A stretch of DNA of 64,000 bases from Dehalobacter alkaniphilus (lineage in GTDB: Bacteria > Bacillota > Desulfitobacteriia > Desulfitobacteriales > Syntrophobotulaceae), in the NCBI GenBank assembly GCA_040500365.1, contig CP148031.1, forward strand, positions 868,001 through 932,000, written 5' to 3'. The position numbers and the translations under genes were made by a program. Under the pieces are notes generated by a model, which did not search any database, was not told the origin of the DNA, and worked only from the letters and a program-made list of their open reading frames with translations. Within the stretch, counting starts at the first letter, position 1, and each line of letters starts with the position of its first letter. Shown here one piece after another: positions 1 through 8,955 of the stretch.

Positions 1-1
1 A

Positions 2-1414
2 ATCAATATTAGATTGAATAATGGAAGGCTTGAAAATATAGCTACCTCAAGTGAAAATGGGATTGGAATTCAGGCCTTTACGGAAAAAGGAGCCTGTGGA
101 TTTGCTTCCGTAAACCGCATCAGCGATGCAGAGGCTGTCCATACAGCACAAAAAGCGATGGAACTGGCTGAGGAAAACGAGAATACAGGCTGTGAGTTAA
201 ACCGGGAAATCTTTGGCGCTCCCAAAATTTTCAGTGAGATTCCGAATAAAGCGGTTTATGGTTTTGATTCGTTTACACCGGAAGAACTTGCAGAGTTAGC
301 GGGAGGAATTCACCGGCAATTGAGAGAAAAAGGGTCTGAAAAGTCGGAAATTTCCTGGCAGACAAATTTCAGGCTAATCGAGGATTTTTGGTGTATTGGC
401 AGGTCGGATGGGACTCTAGTTTCTTTTTTTATTCCTAGAGCCGTCTTGTCTCATCAGGGAACGGTAAAAGAAGGCGGGCAGGCACAAAGCTTTTCGGTAA
501 ACAGCAGCGGTGTCGATGCCGGAGTACTGCTGGATGAAAGAAGCAGCGGCGCACTGCTGCATAAAACGATTGACAAAGCAAGATTCGTGCAAAAAGTATG
601 TACAGCTCCGCTTCTGCCGGTGGGAAGCTATCCCTTGCTCATAGACTATGGGCTTGCTAAGGGATTGGCCCATGAGGCTTTCGGGCATGCGGTGGAATCT
701 GATTTAATGGAAGAATCGATCCTGGGCGAGGTCGGCAAGCTGAAAACCGGACTTGTTATTGCACGTCCTGATGTCGATATCATTGACGGTCCCCTTGAAG
801 GGGATTGGGCTTATCAGCCCTATTCGGCCAACGGTCTCTTCCGGGAAACCGTACACGTGGTCCAAAATGGGGTACTTAAACAAGGACTTGGCGACATTTT
901 TTCGGCCGCCAAAGCCGGCATGCTGGTAACCGGAGCAGGAAGATCAGAATATTTTGGCTCCGTTGCGCTGCCCAGGATGACCAATATCAGATTGGTGACA
1001 GCTACGCATATACCAATACCTACAAGTGACGGTTTGACGGAAGAAATCAGCCGCTTGCGGCGGGGACTTCAAGATGCAGGCCTGCTCGGGGAGGGTTTTC
1101 ATATTTTACTTTTAGGTTATCGGGGAGGGCAGGTCAATACCAGAACCGGAGATTTTGTTTTTCAATGCGATGGGGCGGTAAACCTCGCCGATTCAAAGCT
1201 GCCGGTTTACCGGCCCGGAATTTTTAGCGGGAAAATCCTTTCTGTGTTAGATTCTGTCAAATTAAGCCTTGGAGAAGCACGCTACGATGCCATCGGAACC
1301 TGCGGCAAAGCCGGTCAAATGGTTCCGTCCAGCGGCGGAGGAAGTGGTTACATTCTTTTGGACAAAAACGAGAATGTCAAGTTGGGAGGGGATACTGTTG
1401 AGCAGCCTGCTTGA
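2..1414 (+). CDS. tldD: TldD, metalloprotease subunit (5' end outside window)
   Basis: Zinc metalloprotease of the TldD/PmbA family. TldD and TldE form a heterodimer that degrades unfolded or modified peptides in the cytoplasm. The frame is open to the left edge with no stop, and the visible protein begins in the middle of the usual N-terminal region (NGRLENI), so roughly 30 residues lie outside the window; the TTG at 14 is probably not the true start. The HExxxH motif (HEAFGH) lies about residues 220-225 counted from that TTG, and the conserved Gly-rich C-terminal region with Cys (GTCGKAGQ) is present, so this is the catalytic subunit rather than TldE. Its 3' end overlaps the start of the partner gene, as expected for a co-translated pair. 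Confidence 0.93.
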   Translation: MNIRLNNGRLENIATSSENGIGIQAFTEKGACGFASVNRISDAEAVHTAQKAMELAEENENTGCELNREIFGAPKIFSEIPNKAVYGFDSFTPEELAELAGGIHRQLREKGSEKSEISWQTNFRLIEDFWCIGRSDGTLVSFFIPRAVLSHQGTVKEGGQAQSFSVNSSGVDAGVLLDERSSGALLHKTIDKARFVQKVCTAPLLPVGSYPLLIDYGLAKGLAHEAFGHAVESDLMEESILGEVGKLKTGLVIARPDVDIIDGPLEGDWAYQPYSANGLFRETVHVVQNGVLKQGLGDIFSAAKAGMLVTGAGRSEYFGSVALPRMTNIRLVTATHIPIPTSDGLTEEISRLRRGLQDAGLLGEGFHILLLGYRGGQVNTRTGDFVFQCDGAVNLADSKLPVYRPGIFSGKILSVLDSVKLSLGEARYDAIGTCGKAGQMVPSSGGGSGYILLDKNENVKLGGDTVEQPA

Positions 1415-2723
1415 TCAAATTCTTGATGTTCTCCGGAAAGCGCAGGCTGGCAAGCATATGGCCGGCGGTTTAAGGATCCTGGATTGGAGAATTACCTGTT
1501 CTCAGACCCAGATGATAACGCTGGGGATTAAGAACAATGCCACTGGCGGTGTTTATTCTCCGCCGGCGTTAAAAGATTCGGAAAAAGCAGAGATTTATCT
1601 TATCTGGGAAGACGGAAAATGCAGCCGCTCCGTCGTTCAGAATCCGCCTCCGGGTCGGAAAGATCACTGGCAAACGGAATTAAACGGTTGGCGGGCAGCA
1701 GCCTTTGAAGACAAGTATGCAGCAAAAATTCCCGAACCTTCGGAGCTTCCAGATGTCGGGATTGCCGAACAGAAGCTTCATGATATTGTCTGCCGAGACC
1801 ACAGCTGTTTATTTGAACAGCAGGGAAGGATCAGGGCGGATGAACCTGTCGAAGCTTTAAAAAACGGACAAATCATGGCAATTTGGGGAAAAAGCAATAT
1901 CCTGACATCGACAGGGGTCCAGGTCGCTTTTGAGGAGAGCCGATACGCCGTATCTTGGTCCTTTGACAGTATCGTTGCTGAAGGGTTTGCGGAAAGGCGC
2001 TTGATTACGGCTGAGGAATGGTTGGGGTTATGGGAAGAATCTGTCTGTAGATACCGTCTTCTTGAGAATCAGGGAGAACCGGTCCGGTCTGCAACAAAAG
2101 TAATTTTGACGCCTGCGGTGGTATCCCAGATGATCGATCAATATATCCTGCCAAATTTCAGAGGAGAAAATGTTCTGGAGAGGCAGAGCAGATTCACAAC
2201 GCAGGATTTCTCCGGACATATACCATTATTTGATCCGGAACTGACAATAGAGATCAATCCTCTTCTGCCGGGCAAATGGGCAAGCTATGTGCTCACAAAT
2301 GAAGGTGTACCTGCAATGCGCACAGAGCTGCTTCGTGATGGGCGCTTGGAAACACCGTATCTGAATCTGAAAGACGCCGGACGCTTCGGGGCAGGTCCGA
2401 CTGCCATCCCTTACAGTTCGGCAGGGATACGTGTGAAGCATACCAGGAAGATAAGCTGGAAAGATCTGGTCGGAACGATTGAAGACGGGATCATGATCTT
2501 ATCTGTTCTCGGTCTCCATACGCAGAATCCGGTTACCGGCACTTTCTCCTTGACTGCGCCCTGCGCTTTGCGCATTAAAAACGGAGTTGTCGACGGGAAA
2601 ACGGATGTCAGAATAAATGGGAATTTCTGGGACATTCTGTGGAGAGAAGATACAGTTTATGCGGATCATCCACTGTACAATCATCCGTATCTGATGTTTC
2701 ATATTCCGCCGGATAATCTTTAG
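1398..2723 (+). CDS. pmbA: PmbA/TldE, non-catalytic TldD partner
   Basis: Second subunit of the TldD/TldE protease. The frame is open upstream inside tldD, but the best start is the TTG at 1398: it follows a GGGAGGGG Shine-Dalgarno by about six bases and gives an N-terminus SSLLDQILDVLRKAQ typical of the family (441 aa). It overlaps the tldD stop by 17 bases. The protein has family features such as a NPLLPGKWASYVLTNEG segment and a FGAGPTA segment, but no HExxxH, which fits the non-catalytic partner. The weaker sequence conservation means a divergent PmbA is the best name. Confidence 0.88.
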   Translation: MSSLLDQILDVLRKAQAGKHMAGGLRILDWRITCSQTQMITLGIKNNATGGVYSPPALKDSEKAEIYLIWEDGKCSRSVVQNPPPGRKDHWQTELNGWRAAAFEDKYAAKIPEPSELPDVGIAEQKLHDIVCRDHSCLFEQQGRIRADEPVEALKNGQIMAIWGKSNILTSTGVQVAFEESRYAVSWSFDSIVAEGFAERRLITAEEWLGLWEESVCRYRLLENQGEPVRSATKVILTPAVVSQMIDQYILPNFRGENVLERQSRFTTQDFSGHIPLFDPELTIEINPLLPGKWASYVLTNEGVPAMRTELLRDGRLETPYLNLKDAGRFGAGPTAIPYSSAGIRVKHTRKISWKDLVGTIEDGIMILSVLGLHTQNPVTGTFSLTAPCALRIKNGVVDGKTDVRINGNFWDILWREDTVYADHPLYNHPYLMFHIPPDNL

Positions 2724-2782
2724 ATAGAATGAATCAGTCGATCTAAGGTTTAAAAAAAGTATTAAAGGTTACGAGGTAGGTT

Positions 2783-3562
2783 ATGCTTGATTTACATGTT
2801 CATTTGCTCGGACATCTTGACCGGGAAGTAACAAGGGGAAATATCCGTCTTTTTCTTGACGAGGCTAAAAAGAAGAATTTAGTTCAGATCGGTTTTGCAG
2901 ATCATGATATGTACTGGAATGACCTAAACCTAGATCTGATCAGGGACGTCGCCGAAGAGTATCCTGAATTGCAGGTGAGAATAGGTCTTGAGGTCGACTA
3001 TCGGGAAGAAAATGAAGAACTGATCCGCAAACGGATTAGTTCATATCCTTTTGACTATACGATTGGTTCTGTCCATGAAATTAGCGGATGGTTCTTCGAT
3101 TATCCCGAGGAAGAAGAAGAACATCTCAGGCGGGACCCTGACAGCTTGTATCTGGAGTACTTCGCGCTGGTGGAAAAAGCAGCTGCCAGCGGAATGTTTC
3201 AGATTATCGGGCATTTCGATTTGATCAAACTGTTCAAAATAAGGCCGCGGACAGACGTAAAAATTCTTGCAGCCAGGGCCCTGGAAACGATTAGGAAGCA
3301 AGGACTGGCCATCGAAGTCAATACCAACGGACGGTATAAGCCTGTGCAGGAATTTTATCCGGAGCCGAAACTGCTTGAACTGATTTACCAGATGGGCATC
3401 CCAATCACCCTGGGCTCAGATGCGCATGAACCAAGTGCAGTGGGACGTGATCTTGAAGAGGTTGTCCAGCAGTTAAAGCTATTCGGCGTAAAAGAAATAA
3501 CCGGGTTTGCGGGGCAAAGACCTCATGCTTTGATGTTTAAAAACTGGTTGATTGGAGAATAA
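2783..3562 (+). CDS. PHP domain metal-dependent phosphoesterase (HisJ-like)
   Basis: 259 aa, a complete PHP domain. Metal ligands are visible in order: DLHVH at residues 3-7, ADHD at 39-42, Glu70, GSVHE around 95-99, GHFD around 143-146 and SDAHE at 212-216. This arrangement is that of histidinol phosphatase HisJ/HisK-type hydrolases with a trinuclear metal site. No histidine genes are nearby, so the substrate could be histidinol phosphate or another small phosphoester; the context does not decide. ATG at 2783 follows a GAGGTAGG site. The next gene begins about 60 bases downstream. Confidence 0.8.
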   Translation: MLDLHVHLLGHLDREVTRGNIRLFLDEAKKKNLVQIGFADHDMYWNDLNLDLIRDVAEEYPELQVRIGLEVDYREENEELIRKRISSYPFDYTIGSVHEISGWFFDYPEEEEEHLRRDPDSLYLEYFALVEKAAASGMFQIIGHFDLIKLFKIRPRTDVKILAARALETIRKQGLAIEVNTNGRYKPVQEFYPEPKLLELIYQMGIPITLGSDAHEPSAVGRDLEEVVQQLKLFGVKEITGFAGQRPHALMFKNWLIGE

Positions 3563-3623
3563 TAGAACTAAACAATTGACGTTTTCTTTGTTCACAATAA
3601 CACAAATGGGAGATGGAAATTCA

Positions 3624-3767
3624 ATGATTGAAAGATGCCGTTCCTGCGGACACGAACACGATGATATTTCCAGGGTCATATTTCGCCGCAACCACGTCAG
3701 CAACCGGATGCTTCCATACTGTTCCTATTGCCTGAGGAGATTATACAAGGTGCCATACAGGCCTTAG
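3624..3767 (+). CDS. small zinc-ribbon protein, 47 aa
   Basis: Short protein with two CxxC pairs, C5/C8 (CRSC) and C33/C36 (CSYC), and a very basic C-terminus, suggesting a structural zinc ribbon that may bind nucleic acid. The start at 3624 is chosen because GGGAGATGG precedes it by nine bases; the reading frame is open further upstream into the PHP gene but has no better site. I do not recognise a named family. It lies between the PHP gene and the ferredoxin gene on the same strand. Confidence 0.5.
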   Translation: MIERCRSCGHEHDDISRVIFRRNHVSNRMLPYCSYCLRRLYKVPYRP

Positions 3768-3838
3768 TACCTCAAATATTTTAAGGTTTGCATGGCAATT
3801 ATTTTTCTTTCCGAAAATAGCTTAGCTCAAAAATACAC

Positions 3839-3867
3839 TTGTTTTTTTGTCTGCACTTTGATATAGT
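3839..3867 (+). promoter_or_regulatory. SigA-type promoter of the ferredoxin gene
   Basis: TTGTTT, a 17-base spacer and TATAGT, placed 33 bases before the ferredoxin ATG, which itself has a strong AAAAGGGGGG ribosome site. Confidence 0.55.
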
Positions 3868-3900
3868 TGCTGGTGAAATAGGAAAAGGGGGGTTGGGACT

Positions 3901-4071
3901 ATGGCATACGTTATTACTGACGACTGCACAACATGCGGATCCTGTGTTGACGAATGTGCAGTAGGAGCTATTAGCGAAGGCGACGGCAAATATGTCATCG
4001 ATGCTGATACCTGCGCAGAATGTGGCGCTTGTGTAGACGCTTGTCCTTCTGGTGCAATTATTGAAGGATAA
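3901..4071 (+). CDS. 2[4Fe-4S] ferredoxin, clostridial type
   Basis: 56-residue ferredoxin translated directly from the sequence. It holds two cysteine sets: C9, C12, C15, C19 and C38, C41, C44, C48, the second followed by Pro as usual (CPSGA) and the first by Ala (CAVGA). This is the classic low-potential electron carrier of anaerobes that serves pyruvate oxidoreductase, hydrogenase and similar enzymes in the cytoplasm. It has its own promoter and terminator, so it is a single-gene transcript, which fits high expression. Confidence 0.93.
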   Translation: MAYVITDDCTTCGSCVDECAVGAISEGDGKYVIDADTCAECGACVDACPSGAIIEG

Positions 4072-4085
4072 TTAAATACTGCAAT

Positions 4086-4120
4086 AAAGAAAGAGTATCT
4101 GAAGGATGCTCTTTCTTTTT
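4086..4120 (+). terminator. intrinsic terminator of the ferredoxin gene
   Basis: AAGAAAGAG pairs with CTCTTTCTT across a 13-base loop, followed by T residues; 15 bases after the ferredoxin stop. Confidence 0.8.
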
Positions 4121-4121
4121 A

Positions 4122-4151
4122 TTGACGGCATTTGTCCAGTGGGTATATAAT
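4122..4151 (+). promoter_or_regulatory. SigA-type promoter of perR
   Basis: TTGACG, an 18-base spacer and a perfect TATAAT. It ends nine bases before the Per box, so the repressor site would cover the transcription start. Confidence 0.7.
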
Positions 4152-4159
4152 ACAAATAA

Positions 4160-4174
4160 TTATAATGATTCTAA
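4160..4174 (+). promoter_or_regulatory. Per box (PerR operator)
   Basis: TTATAATGATTCTAA matches the PerR consensus TTATAATnATTATAA with one mismatch. It sits just downstream of the -10 of the perR promoter, the position expected for autorepression. Confidence 0.78.
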
Positions 4175-4238
4175 AAATAGACTAAATTTATATACAAACT
4201 CAAAGTTTCTCAACAATTGACGAAAGGAATTGAAAGCC

Positions 4239-4661
4239 GTGAATGCTGTCGAAATTCTAAAGGGATTAAAGGATAAGGGAATACGCTTTACTCCCCAAAG
4301 GCAGGCAATTTTGGAATTTTTATTAGTTACTGATTCCCATCCCACTGCGGAAGAGATCTACAAACAGGTGAAGACGAAGTTCCCCGGTGTGAGCCTGGGC
4401 ACGATTTACAACACACTGAATATGCTCAAGGAACATGGGTTTCTTCTGGAACTTCCTTGTGGGGATATGTCCAGCCGTTTCGATGGTAATCCGGTAAACC
4501 ATTATCATGTGATGTGTTCGAGATGTGGCAGAGTTGTCGATTTTCATAGCTCATTGATTGATATGGATGCAATGGTCACTGATAAAACAGGATTTGATGT
4601 ACATACCCATAACCTGGTATTTTATGGGGTATGTCCAGGCTGTCAAGACAGCAAAGAATAA
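4239..4661 (+). CDS. perR: PerR, peroxide-sensing Fur-family repressor
   Basis: 140 aa Fur-family regulator. The regulatory metal ligands of Bacillus PerR can be placed: H34 (HPTA), D82 (SSRFD), H88 and H90 (NHYH) and D101 (VVDFH). The structural zinc site is C93/C96 and C132/C135. The Asp at position 82 and overall similarity favour PerR over Fur or Zur. PerR senses H2O2 through metal-catalysed oxidation of its histidines and represses peroxide defence genes. GTG at 4239 is preferred because AAAGGAA precedes it by nine bases; a TTG at 4230 is too close to that site. Promoter and Per box upstream indicate autoregulation. Confidence 0.9.
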   Translation: MNAVEILKGLKDKGIRFTPQRQAILEFLLVTDSHPTAEEIYKQVKTKFPGVSLGTIYNTLNMLKEHGFLLELPCGDMSSRFDGNPVNHYHVMCSRCGRVVDFHSSLIDMDAMVTDKTGFDVHTHNLVFYGVCPGCQDSKE

Positions 4662-4714
4662 GGCTCTTAGTCAAATGTTAGGGTGAACTTCTAAACAAGA
4701 GAACTCTAAATATG

Positions 4715-4751
4715 ATGCTGGTAATAGTTTCAGACTGTTATCAGCATTTTT
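4715..4751 (+). terminator. intrinsic terminator after perR
   Basis: ATGCTGGTAA pairs with TTATCAGCAT (one G-T pair) and runs into TTTTT. Confidence 0.7.
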
Positions 4752-4914
4752 GATGTTCGTGGATGGATAAATGCCGCGGTCATAACATCTTTCTGATAGA
4801 GCTAAGTGTAACTAAGGCAGCCAAGCTTTGGCAGCCAAGTTTTCTAAATTTTTGCAGGTTTTTTTAGGGCTTTGCTCGAAATAAATATGGAAATGCAAGA
4901 TTTTGCGAGGTTTT

Positions 4915-7083
4915 ATGTTTAAAAGATTTACAGTCATACTTGTTTCAATGTTTATTATTGCTGCTCTTGCAGTATCCATATGTTGGGAAAATATTCAGGG
5001 TGTTGAACTATACAGTGATAATCCTGTCACTAAACCGTACAGGATTGCCCAGGATTTAGGCGGAAAATGGAATAGCTATTCAAGCTTAAGGCAGGCTTTG
5101 ACCTATGAAAATGAGGCAATGGATAACATGATTGATGTTTTGGACCTCAACCAGGCCAAAGATTTGATTATACCTTCGAGTCAGGGGTTCGATGTTGCCG
5201 CTAAAAAATTTTCTGTTACCGGCAAATGGAGTTACAAGACGGCTCAGCTGGTTTTGGAAGGGGTAAACGGAAAGGTCAGCGTATTCTTAAACGGCATTGA
5301 TGATGTGAATTTGATCGGTGAAGTTGAAGGAAACGGCGGCGTATATATTTTAAACTTTCCTGCCTCTAGATTTGATTTCAGCAAGGAAAACACGTTGTAC
5401 CTGAAGACTGAGAAAAACAGCATTCAGCAGAACAGAATTTTTGGCTGGTTATGGCCGGAACAAGGAAAAATTACCGGTCAGATACGCTTGGAGGCAGTAT
5501 CAGAAACGACCATTGATTTATCGAGCATAGCTGTTTCATATGATTCAGCGAAAAAGCAAGTGAAGGCCCGCGTGAAGATCAAGCATCACGATATGCTGGA
5601 GCAAGGACCTTGGGTCTTAAACGGAGCTTTAACTACTAATCAGCAGAAGCTCGCCGAATGTGTGCTTCCGCTGAGTACCAACGGCAAATTTGAGCAAGAC
5701 GCGGAGCTGATTTTTCAGGTGCCGACTGCGCATTCCTGGAGTCCGGAAGATCCTTTCCTGTATGAGCTTAATCTGAATATAACCAATAACCGCGGAGGCT
5801 ATGATAGTCTTCAGCTCCCCGTCGGAATCCGTCAGCTGGGAACAGCAAACGGAAAATGGACAATGAACGGTACAGCCTTGGACGTCCGGGGCCAAATCAT
5901 TTCCCAGGAACAGGAGTACACAATTCGAAATCAGCGCCAGACGGAGGCCTTTCTGAAGAACCTTAAATCCGGCGGCTATCATGTGATCTGCTTTATGGGC
6001 TTCTTCCCTGATGAGAGCTGGCTGTATGCTGCAGACAAGCTTGGCGTGGGCGTATGGCTGGAAATGCCTGTCGGTTTCACGGCATCGTCTAAAATACCGA
6101 ATCCGGCGGTTTTTGAAGATCTTGCTGCCGTTGCGGCAAAGCATCCGTCGGTATTAGCCTGGACGGTTGCCAAAGGCATTGATGATTCCGCGGCTTCCTC
6201 AGAATACCTTCAGAAGACCGGGGATATGATTTCCGGATTTTCGCAGTATCAACTTTCATTTCCGAAAGATCCGGTCGATTCAAGCATAACAGAGAATATT
6301 TTGATCTTGCCTGAAGGATTGCAGGGCGAATGGGGGAAGCTGACTTATTATTCCGATGGGTCAGCCAACGTGGTGCAACCATCAGATTCTAAATGGAAAA
6401 CGGAGAAAGTCGCCGTAATTTTATGGCTGATCTGTCTCGTGTTTTTAAGTGCCCAAAACTTCTTCTCGATTAAATGGAAATACCAGGAGCTGTTTAATGA
6501 TTTACCCAAAAGGGCCGTGCGCAGAGCTTTTTTTTGGTGTTGTCTGTCACTCGTCGCCCGCATGGGAACGCTCGGAGCGATTGTTGCTTCTCCGCTTTTT
6601 AATTTACCGGTCGATACCATACCGCCCTGGATTTCTTACGACTTCACCTGGCTTAAGGAAGTACAGGATCTCCCGTTCGCACTTGTCTGCATCCTTATCT
6701 CCTTCTTTTTGATCGTCTTAAGACTGCTGCAGGTTGGTGTTGCAGCTTCAGCCTTCCCTCGAAATCCAGGGACGTTGGGGCTGACATGCTGGATGGAAAG
6801 AAAATACGGCTGGATTGTTCTTGTTGGCGTTGCTTTCGTGCTGACAATATACGGCATGCCTTACTATTTCCCGATTGCAACGTATATCCTTCTGTCTGTT
6901 ATATTCCTGCCTGCTAGGATCAGAGGCTCCTGGAAAGCCGGTGGGAAACACTCACGCCTGCTGATCGTTCCAGCTACAGTCTTTTTTGGCATTCTGATCA
7001 CGTGTTTATGGCATTACCAGGATTTTTCCTATCTGATTCAAATGGTCTTGCCCAACATCGACTTTTCTTTTCAATTGTTTTAA
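4915..7083 (+). CDS. membrane-anchored GH2-like protein, probably non-catalytic
   Basis: 722 aa. Residues 5-25 are a signal anchor. Residues about 40-300 resemble the sugar-binding jelly roll and Ig-like domain of glycoside hydrolase family 2, ending in the typical WSPEDPFLYEL (275-285). Residues 304-420 resemble the start of the GH2 barrel (GIRQLG, MNGTALDVRG, LGVGVWLEMP, HPSVLAWTVA). The Asn-Glu that carries the acid/base after that last motif is replaced by Ala-Lys-Gly-Ile, and the rest of the barrel is missing. Residues about 498-700 form six hydrophobic segments. It is therefore a cell-surface protein with a GH2-like fold but no visible catalysis, possibly a glycan-binding sensor. ATG at 4915 has GAGG four bases upstream; a TTG at 4903 is the alternative. 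Function unknown. Confidence 0.7.
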   Translation: MFKRFTVILVSMFIIAALAVSICWENIQGVELYSDNPVTKPYRIAQDLGGKWNSYSSLRQALTYENEAMDNMIDVLDLNQAKDLIIPSSQGFDVAAKKFSVTGKWSYKTAQLVLEGVNGKVSVFLNGIDDVNLIGEVEGNGGVYILNFPASRFDFSKENTLYLKTEKNSIQQNRIFGWLWPEQGKITGQIRLEAVSETTIDLSSIAVSYDSAKKQVKARVKIKHHDMLEQGPWVLNGALTTNQQKLAECVLPLSTNGKFEQDAELIFQVPTAHSWSPEDPFLYELNLNITNNRGGYDSLQLPVGIRQLGTANGKWTMNGTALDVRGQIISQEQEYTIRNQRQTEAFLKNLKSGGYHVICFMGFFPDESWLYAADKLGVGVWLEMPVGFTASSKIPNPAVFEDLAAVAAKHPSVLAWTVAKGIDDSAASSEYLQKTGDMISGFSQYQLSFPKDPVDSSITENILILPEGLQGEWGKLTYYSDGSANVVQPSDSKWKTEKVAVILWLICLVFLSAQNFFSIKWKYQELFNDLPKRAVRRAFFWCCLSLVARMGTLGAIVASPLFNLPVDTIPPWISYDFTWLKEVQDLPFALVCILISFFLIVLRLLQVGVAASAFPRNPGTLGLTCWMERKYGWIVLVGVAFVLTIYGMPYYFPIATYILLSVIFLPARIRGSWKAGGKHSRLLIVPATVFFGILITCLWHYQDFSYLIQMVLPNIDFSFQLF

Positions 7084-7181
7084 TATCTATTTCTAAATTC
7101 TAATCGTGGATGAATTTATTTGCTTCTTATAATGAAATATTTTATAATAGCATTGAACTAACTTGTACAGGAGGAAATCGA

Positions 7182-7376
7182 ATGATCACGAAAGATATGG
7201 TTATCGGCCAGGTTCTCAGACAATACCCGCAAACTGCAGAAATTTTTGTGGCACTTGGTATGCACTGCCTGGGATGCCCGTCCGCAACAAGGGAGAGTGT
7301 TGAAGGCGCTGCGATCACGCATGGCAAAAACCCTGATGATCTGGTGGCAGAGCTTAACAAAGCCGTCGGACAGTAA
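7182..7376 (+). CDS. DUF1858 domain protein (redox-active disulfide type)
   Basis: 64 aa with the DUF1858 pattern: an N-terminal helix (ITKDMVIGQVLRQYP) and the CxxC motif C29-L-G-C32 inside GMHCLGCPSATRES. Members are small cytoplasmic proteins, often associated with hybrid-cluster or other redox proteins in anaerobes, and are thought to handle thiol chemistry or cluster ligands. AGGAGGAAA precedes the ATG. It stands alone with its own terminator. Confidence 0.85.
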   Translation: MITKDMVIGQVLRQYPQTAEIFVALGMHCLGCPSATRESVEGAAITHGKNPDDLVAELNKAVGQ

Positions 7377-7410
7377 GGACTCCAAGTACCCCGATCATTC
7401 TCGCAACAAC

Positions 7411-7443
7411 AAGGCCCTGCGGTATATTCTGCAGGGCTTTTTT
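7411..7443 (+). terminator. intrinsic terminator after the DUF1858 gene
   Basis: GCCCTGC and GCAGGGC (7414-7420 and 7431-7437) with a ten-base loop, followed by TTTTTT. Confidence 0.88.
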
Positions 7444-7572
7444 AGTGTATCATAAAAGTGTAAGTATTTTTGATAAAAGTAAGTGCAGGTGAGGTTGCCG
7501 CCAAAGTTTGGCGCCGATTAAGTTTTCCTTATCTGGTATTAACTTCAGGAGTTTGAGTGAAGGAGTGGAAGG

Positions 7573-8832
7573 ATGTACGGTCTTGTTTTGGAAGGCGGAG
7601 GCGCAAAAGGCGCCTATCAGATCGGAGCCTGTAAGGCGATGCGGGAATTGGGCATAAGCTACGGGGCAGTGGCCGGTACGTCCATCGGGGCGCTGAATGG
7701 GGCGATGATTGTTCAGGGTGAACTGGATAAAGCGTATGAGCTGTGGTATGAGATGTCTCCCTCGAAGGTATTTGATATTGAAGAAGTACGGCTGGAAGAA
7801 CTTAAAAAGTTGGACATATCTCATGACGGACTGCTTTACTATATGAAGAAGACCAAGGAGATTGCCTCCAGCAAAGGTCTGGATATCACATTTATCAAAA
7901 AACTGCTTCAGGAAATCGTGGATGAAGACAAGCTTAGAGAATCCAAAATGTTATTCGGATTTACGACGGTCTCCCTGTCGGATATGAAACCCATGGAATT
8001 TTTTCTCGAGGATGTCCCCAAGGGTAAAGTTGTAGAGTATTTACTGGCAAGCTCAAACCTTCCTGCTTTTCAGCAAGAAAAAATCGATGGAAAACACTAT
8101 CTTGACGGCGGTTTCTATGACAATCTGCCTTTAAACATGCTGGTGGGCAAAGGTTTCAAAGAGATCATTGCTATCAGGACCAACGCGCTGGGCCGTCGCA
8201 GAAAGCTTGCGGACAGGGAGGTTCATGTTCAATATATTTCTCCCGCCGAGACGCTTGGCAGTATCCTGGATTTCAGCAATGAACAGGCCAGATACCATCT
8301 TAAACTTGGTTATTACGATGTTATAAGGCAGTTCAGGCGTCTGAAAGGCCAAAAATATTATATTGAACCAACAGGGGATGAGGACTTTTTTATCCGCATG
8401 ATGCTGTCTCTCGGTGAGAAAAAAATTTTGGCGTTGGGAGAAAAGCTGGGCTTTAAAGGCATTCCTTACAGGAGGATGCTTTATGAATATATTATACCGA
8501 AGATTGCTGCTTTGCTCGATATGAAAAAAGAAACAAGTTATGAGGAAATGGTAATTGCTCTTTTGGAATTTATTGCCCTGGAACAGGATATTTATAGGTT
8601 TCGAGTCTATTCGTTTCAGGATTTTTTGGAATTGGTCAGTATGAATTTACGGGAAGTGAAAACAAAAAGCAGCGGGGAAGCATTCGCCCTGCCTGCTTTC
8701 GTGAAGCAAAGCGGCGTTCTGCCCAAGATGGTGAAAAATCTGATTCTGCGGGAACTGATTCGTGAACTTTTCCAAGAACAGAATTTTGCTGCTGCGATCC
8801 TGCCAAATAAAAATTCGCAGGACATTACCTAA
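7573..8832 (+). CDS. patatin-like phospholipase
   Basis: 419 aa. The N-terminal half is a patatin domain: oxyanion-hole loop GGGAKG at residues 8-13, nucleophile Ser37 in GTSIG, and the dyad Asp178 in DGGFYDN. It should hydrolyse acyl esters of phospholipids or similar lipids. No signal peptide or clear transmembrane segment is seen, so it is cytoplasmic or peripheral at the membrane. The C-terminal 150 residues are alpha-helical looking and not recognised. ATG at 7573 has GGAGTGGAAGG upstream. It precedes the dcw cluster but is separated from it by a terminator. Confidence 0.88.
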   Translation: MYGLVLEGGGAKGAYQIGACKAMRELGISYGAVAGTSIGALNGAMIVQGELDKAYELWYEMSPSKVFDIEEVRLEELKKLDISHDGLLYYMKKTKEIASSKGLDITFIKKLLQEIVDEDKLRESKMLFGFTTVSLSDMKPMEFFLEDVPKGKVVEYLLASSNLPAFQQEKIDGKHYLDGGFYDNLPLNMLVGKGFKEIIAIRTNALGRRRKLADREVHVQYISPAETLGSILDFSNEQARYHLKLGYYDVIRQFRRLKGQKYYIEPTGDEDFFIRMMLSLGEKKILALGEKLGFKGIPYRRMLYEYIIPKIAALLDMKKETSYEEMVIALLEFIALEQDIYRFRVYSFQDFLELVSMNLREVKTKSSGEAFALPAFVKQSGVLPKMVKNLILRELIRELFQEQNFAAAILPNKNSQDIT

Positions 8833-8876
8833 CCATTATGTTTGGATTTTTTTTTGGTTAACGGCTTAAGGAAAAC

Positions 8877-8910
8877 ATAAAAAATAGGGACTAAATTCCT
8901 ATTTTTTTTG
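8877..8910 (+). terminator. intrinsic terminator after the patatin gene
   Basis: AAAATAGG (8881-8888) pairs with CCTATTTT (8898-8905), extended by a G-T and an A-T pair, followed by a T-run. The A-rich left arm may also make it work in reverse. Confidence 0.7.
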
Positions 8911-8955
8911 TTTTCTTTTTTTTGCAGCAGGAATTCTTAAAAAAATAGAGAATAT

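Noticed and set aside
5629..6144. 171-aa reverse frame inside the GH2-like gene
   Set aside because: No ribosome site or family similarity; it lies fully within a coherent forward gene.
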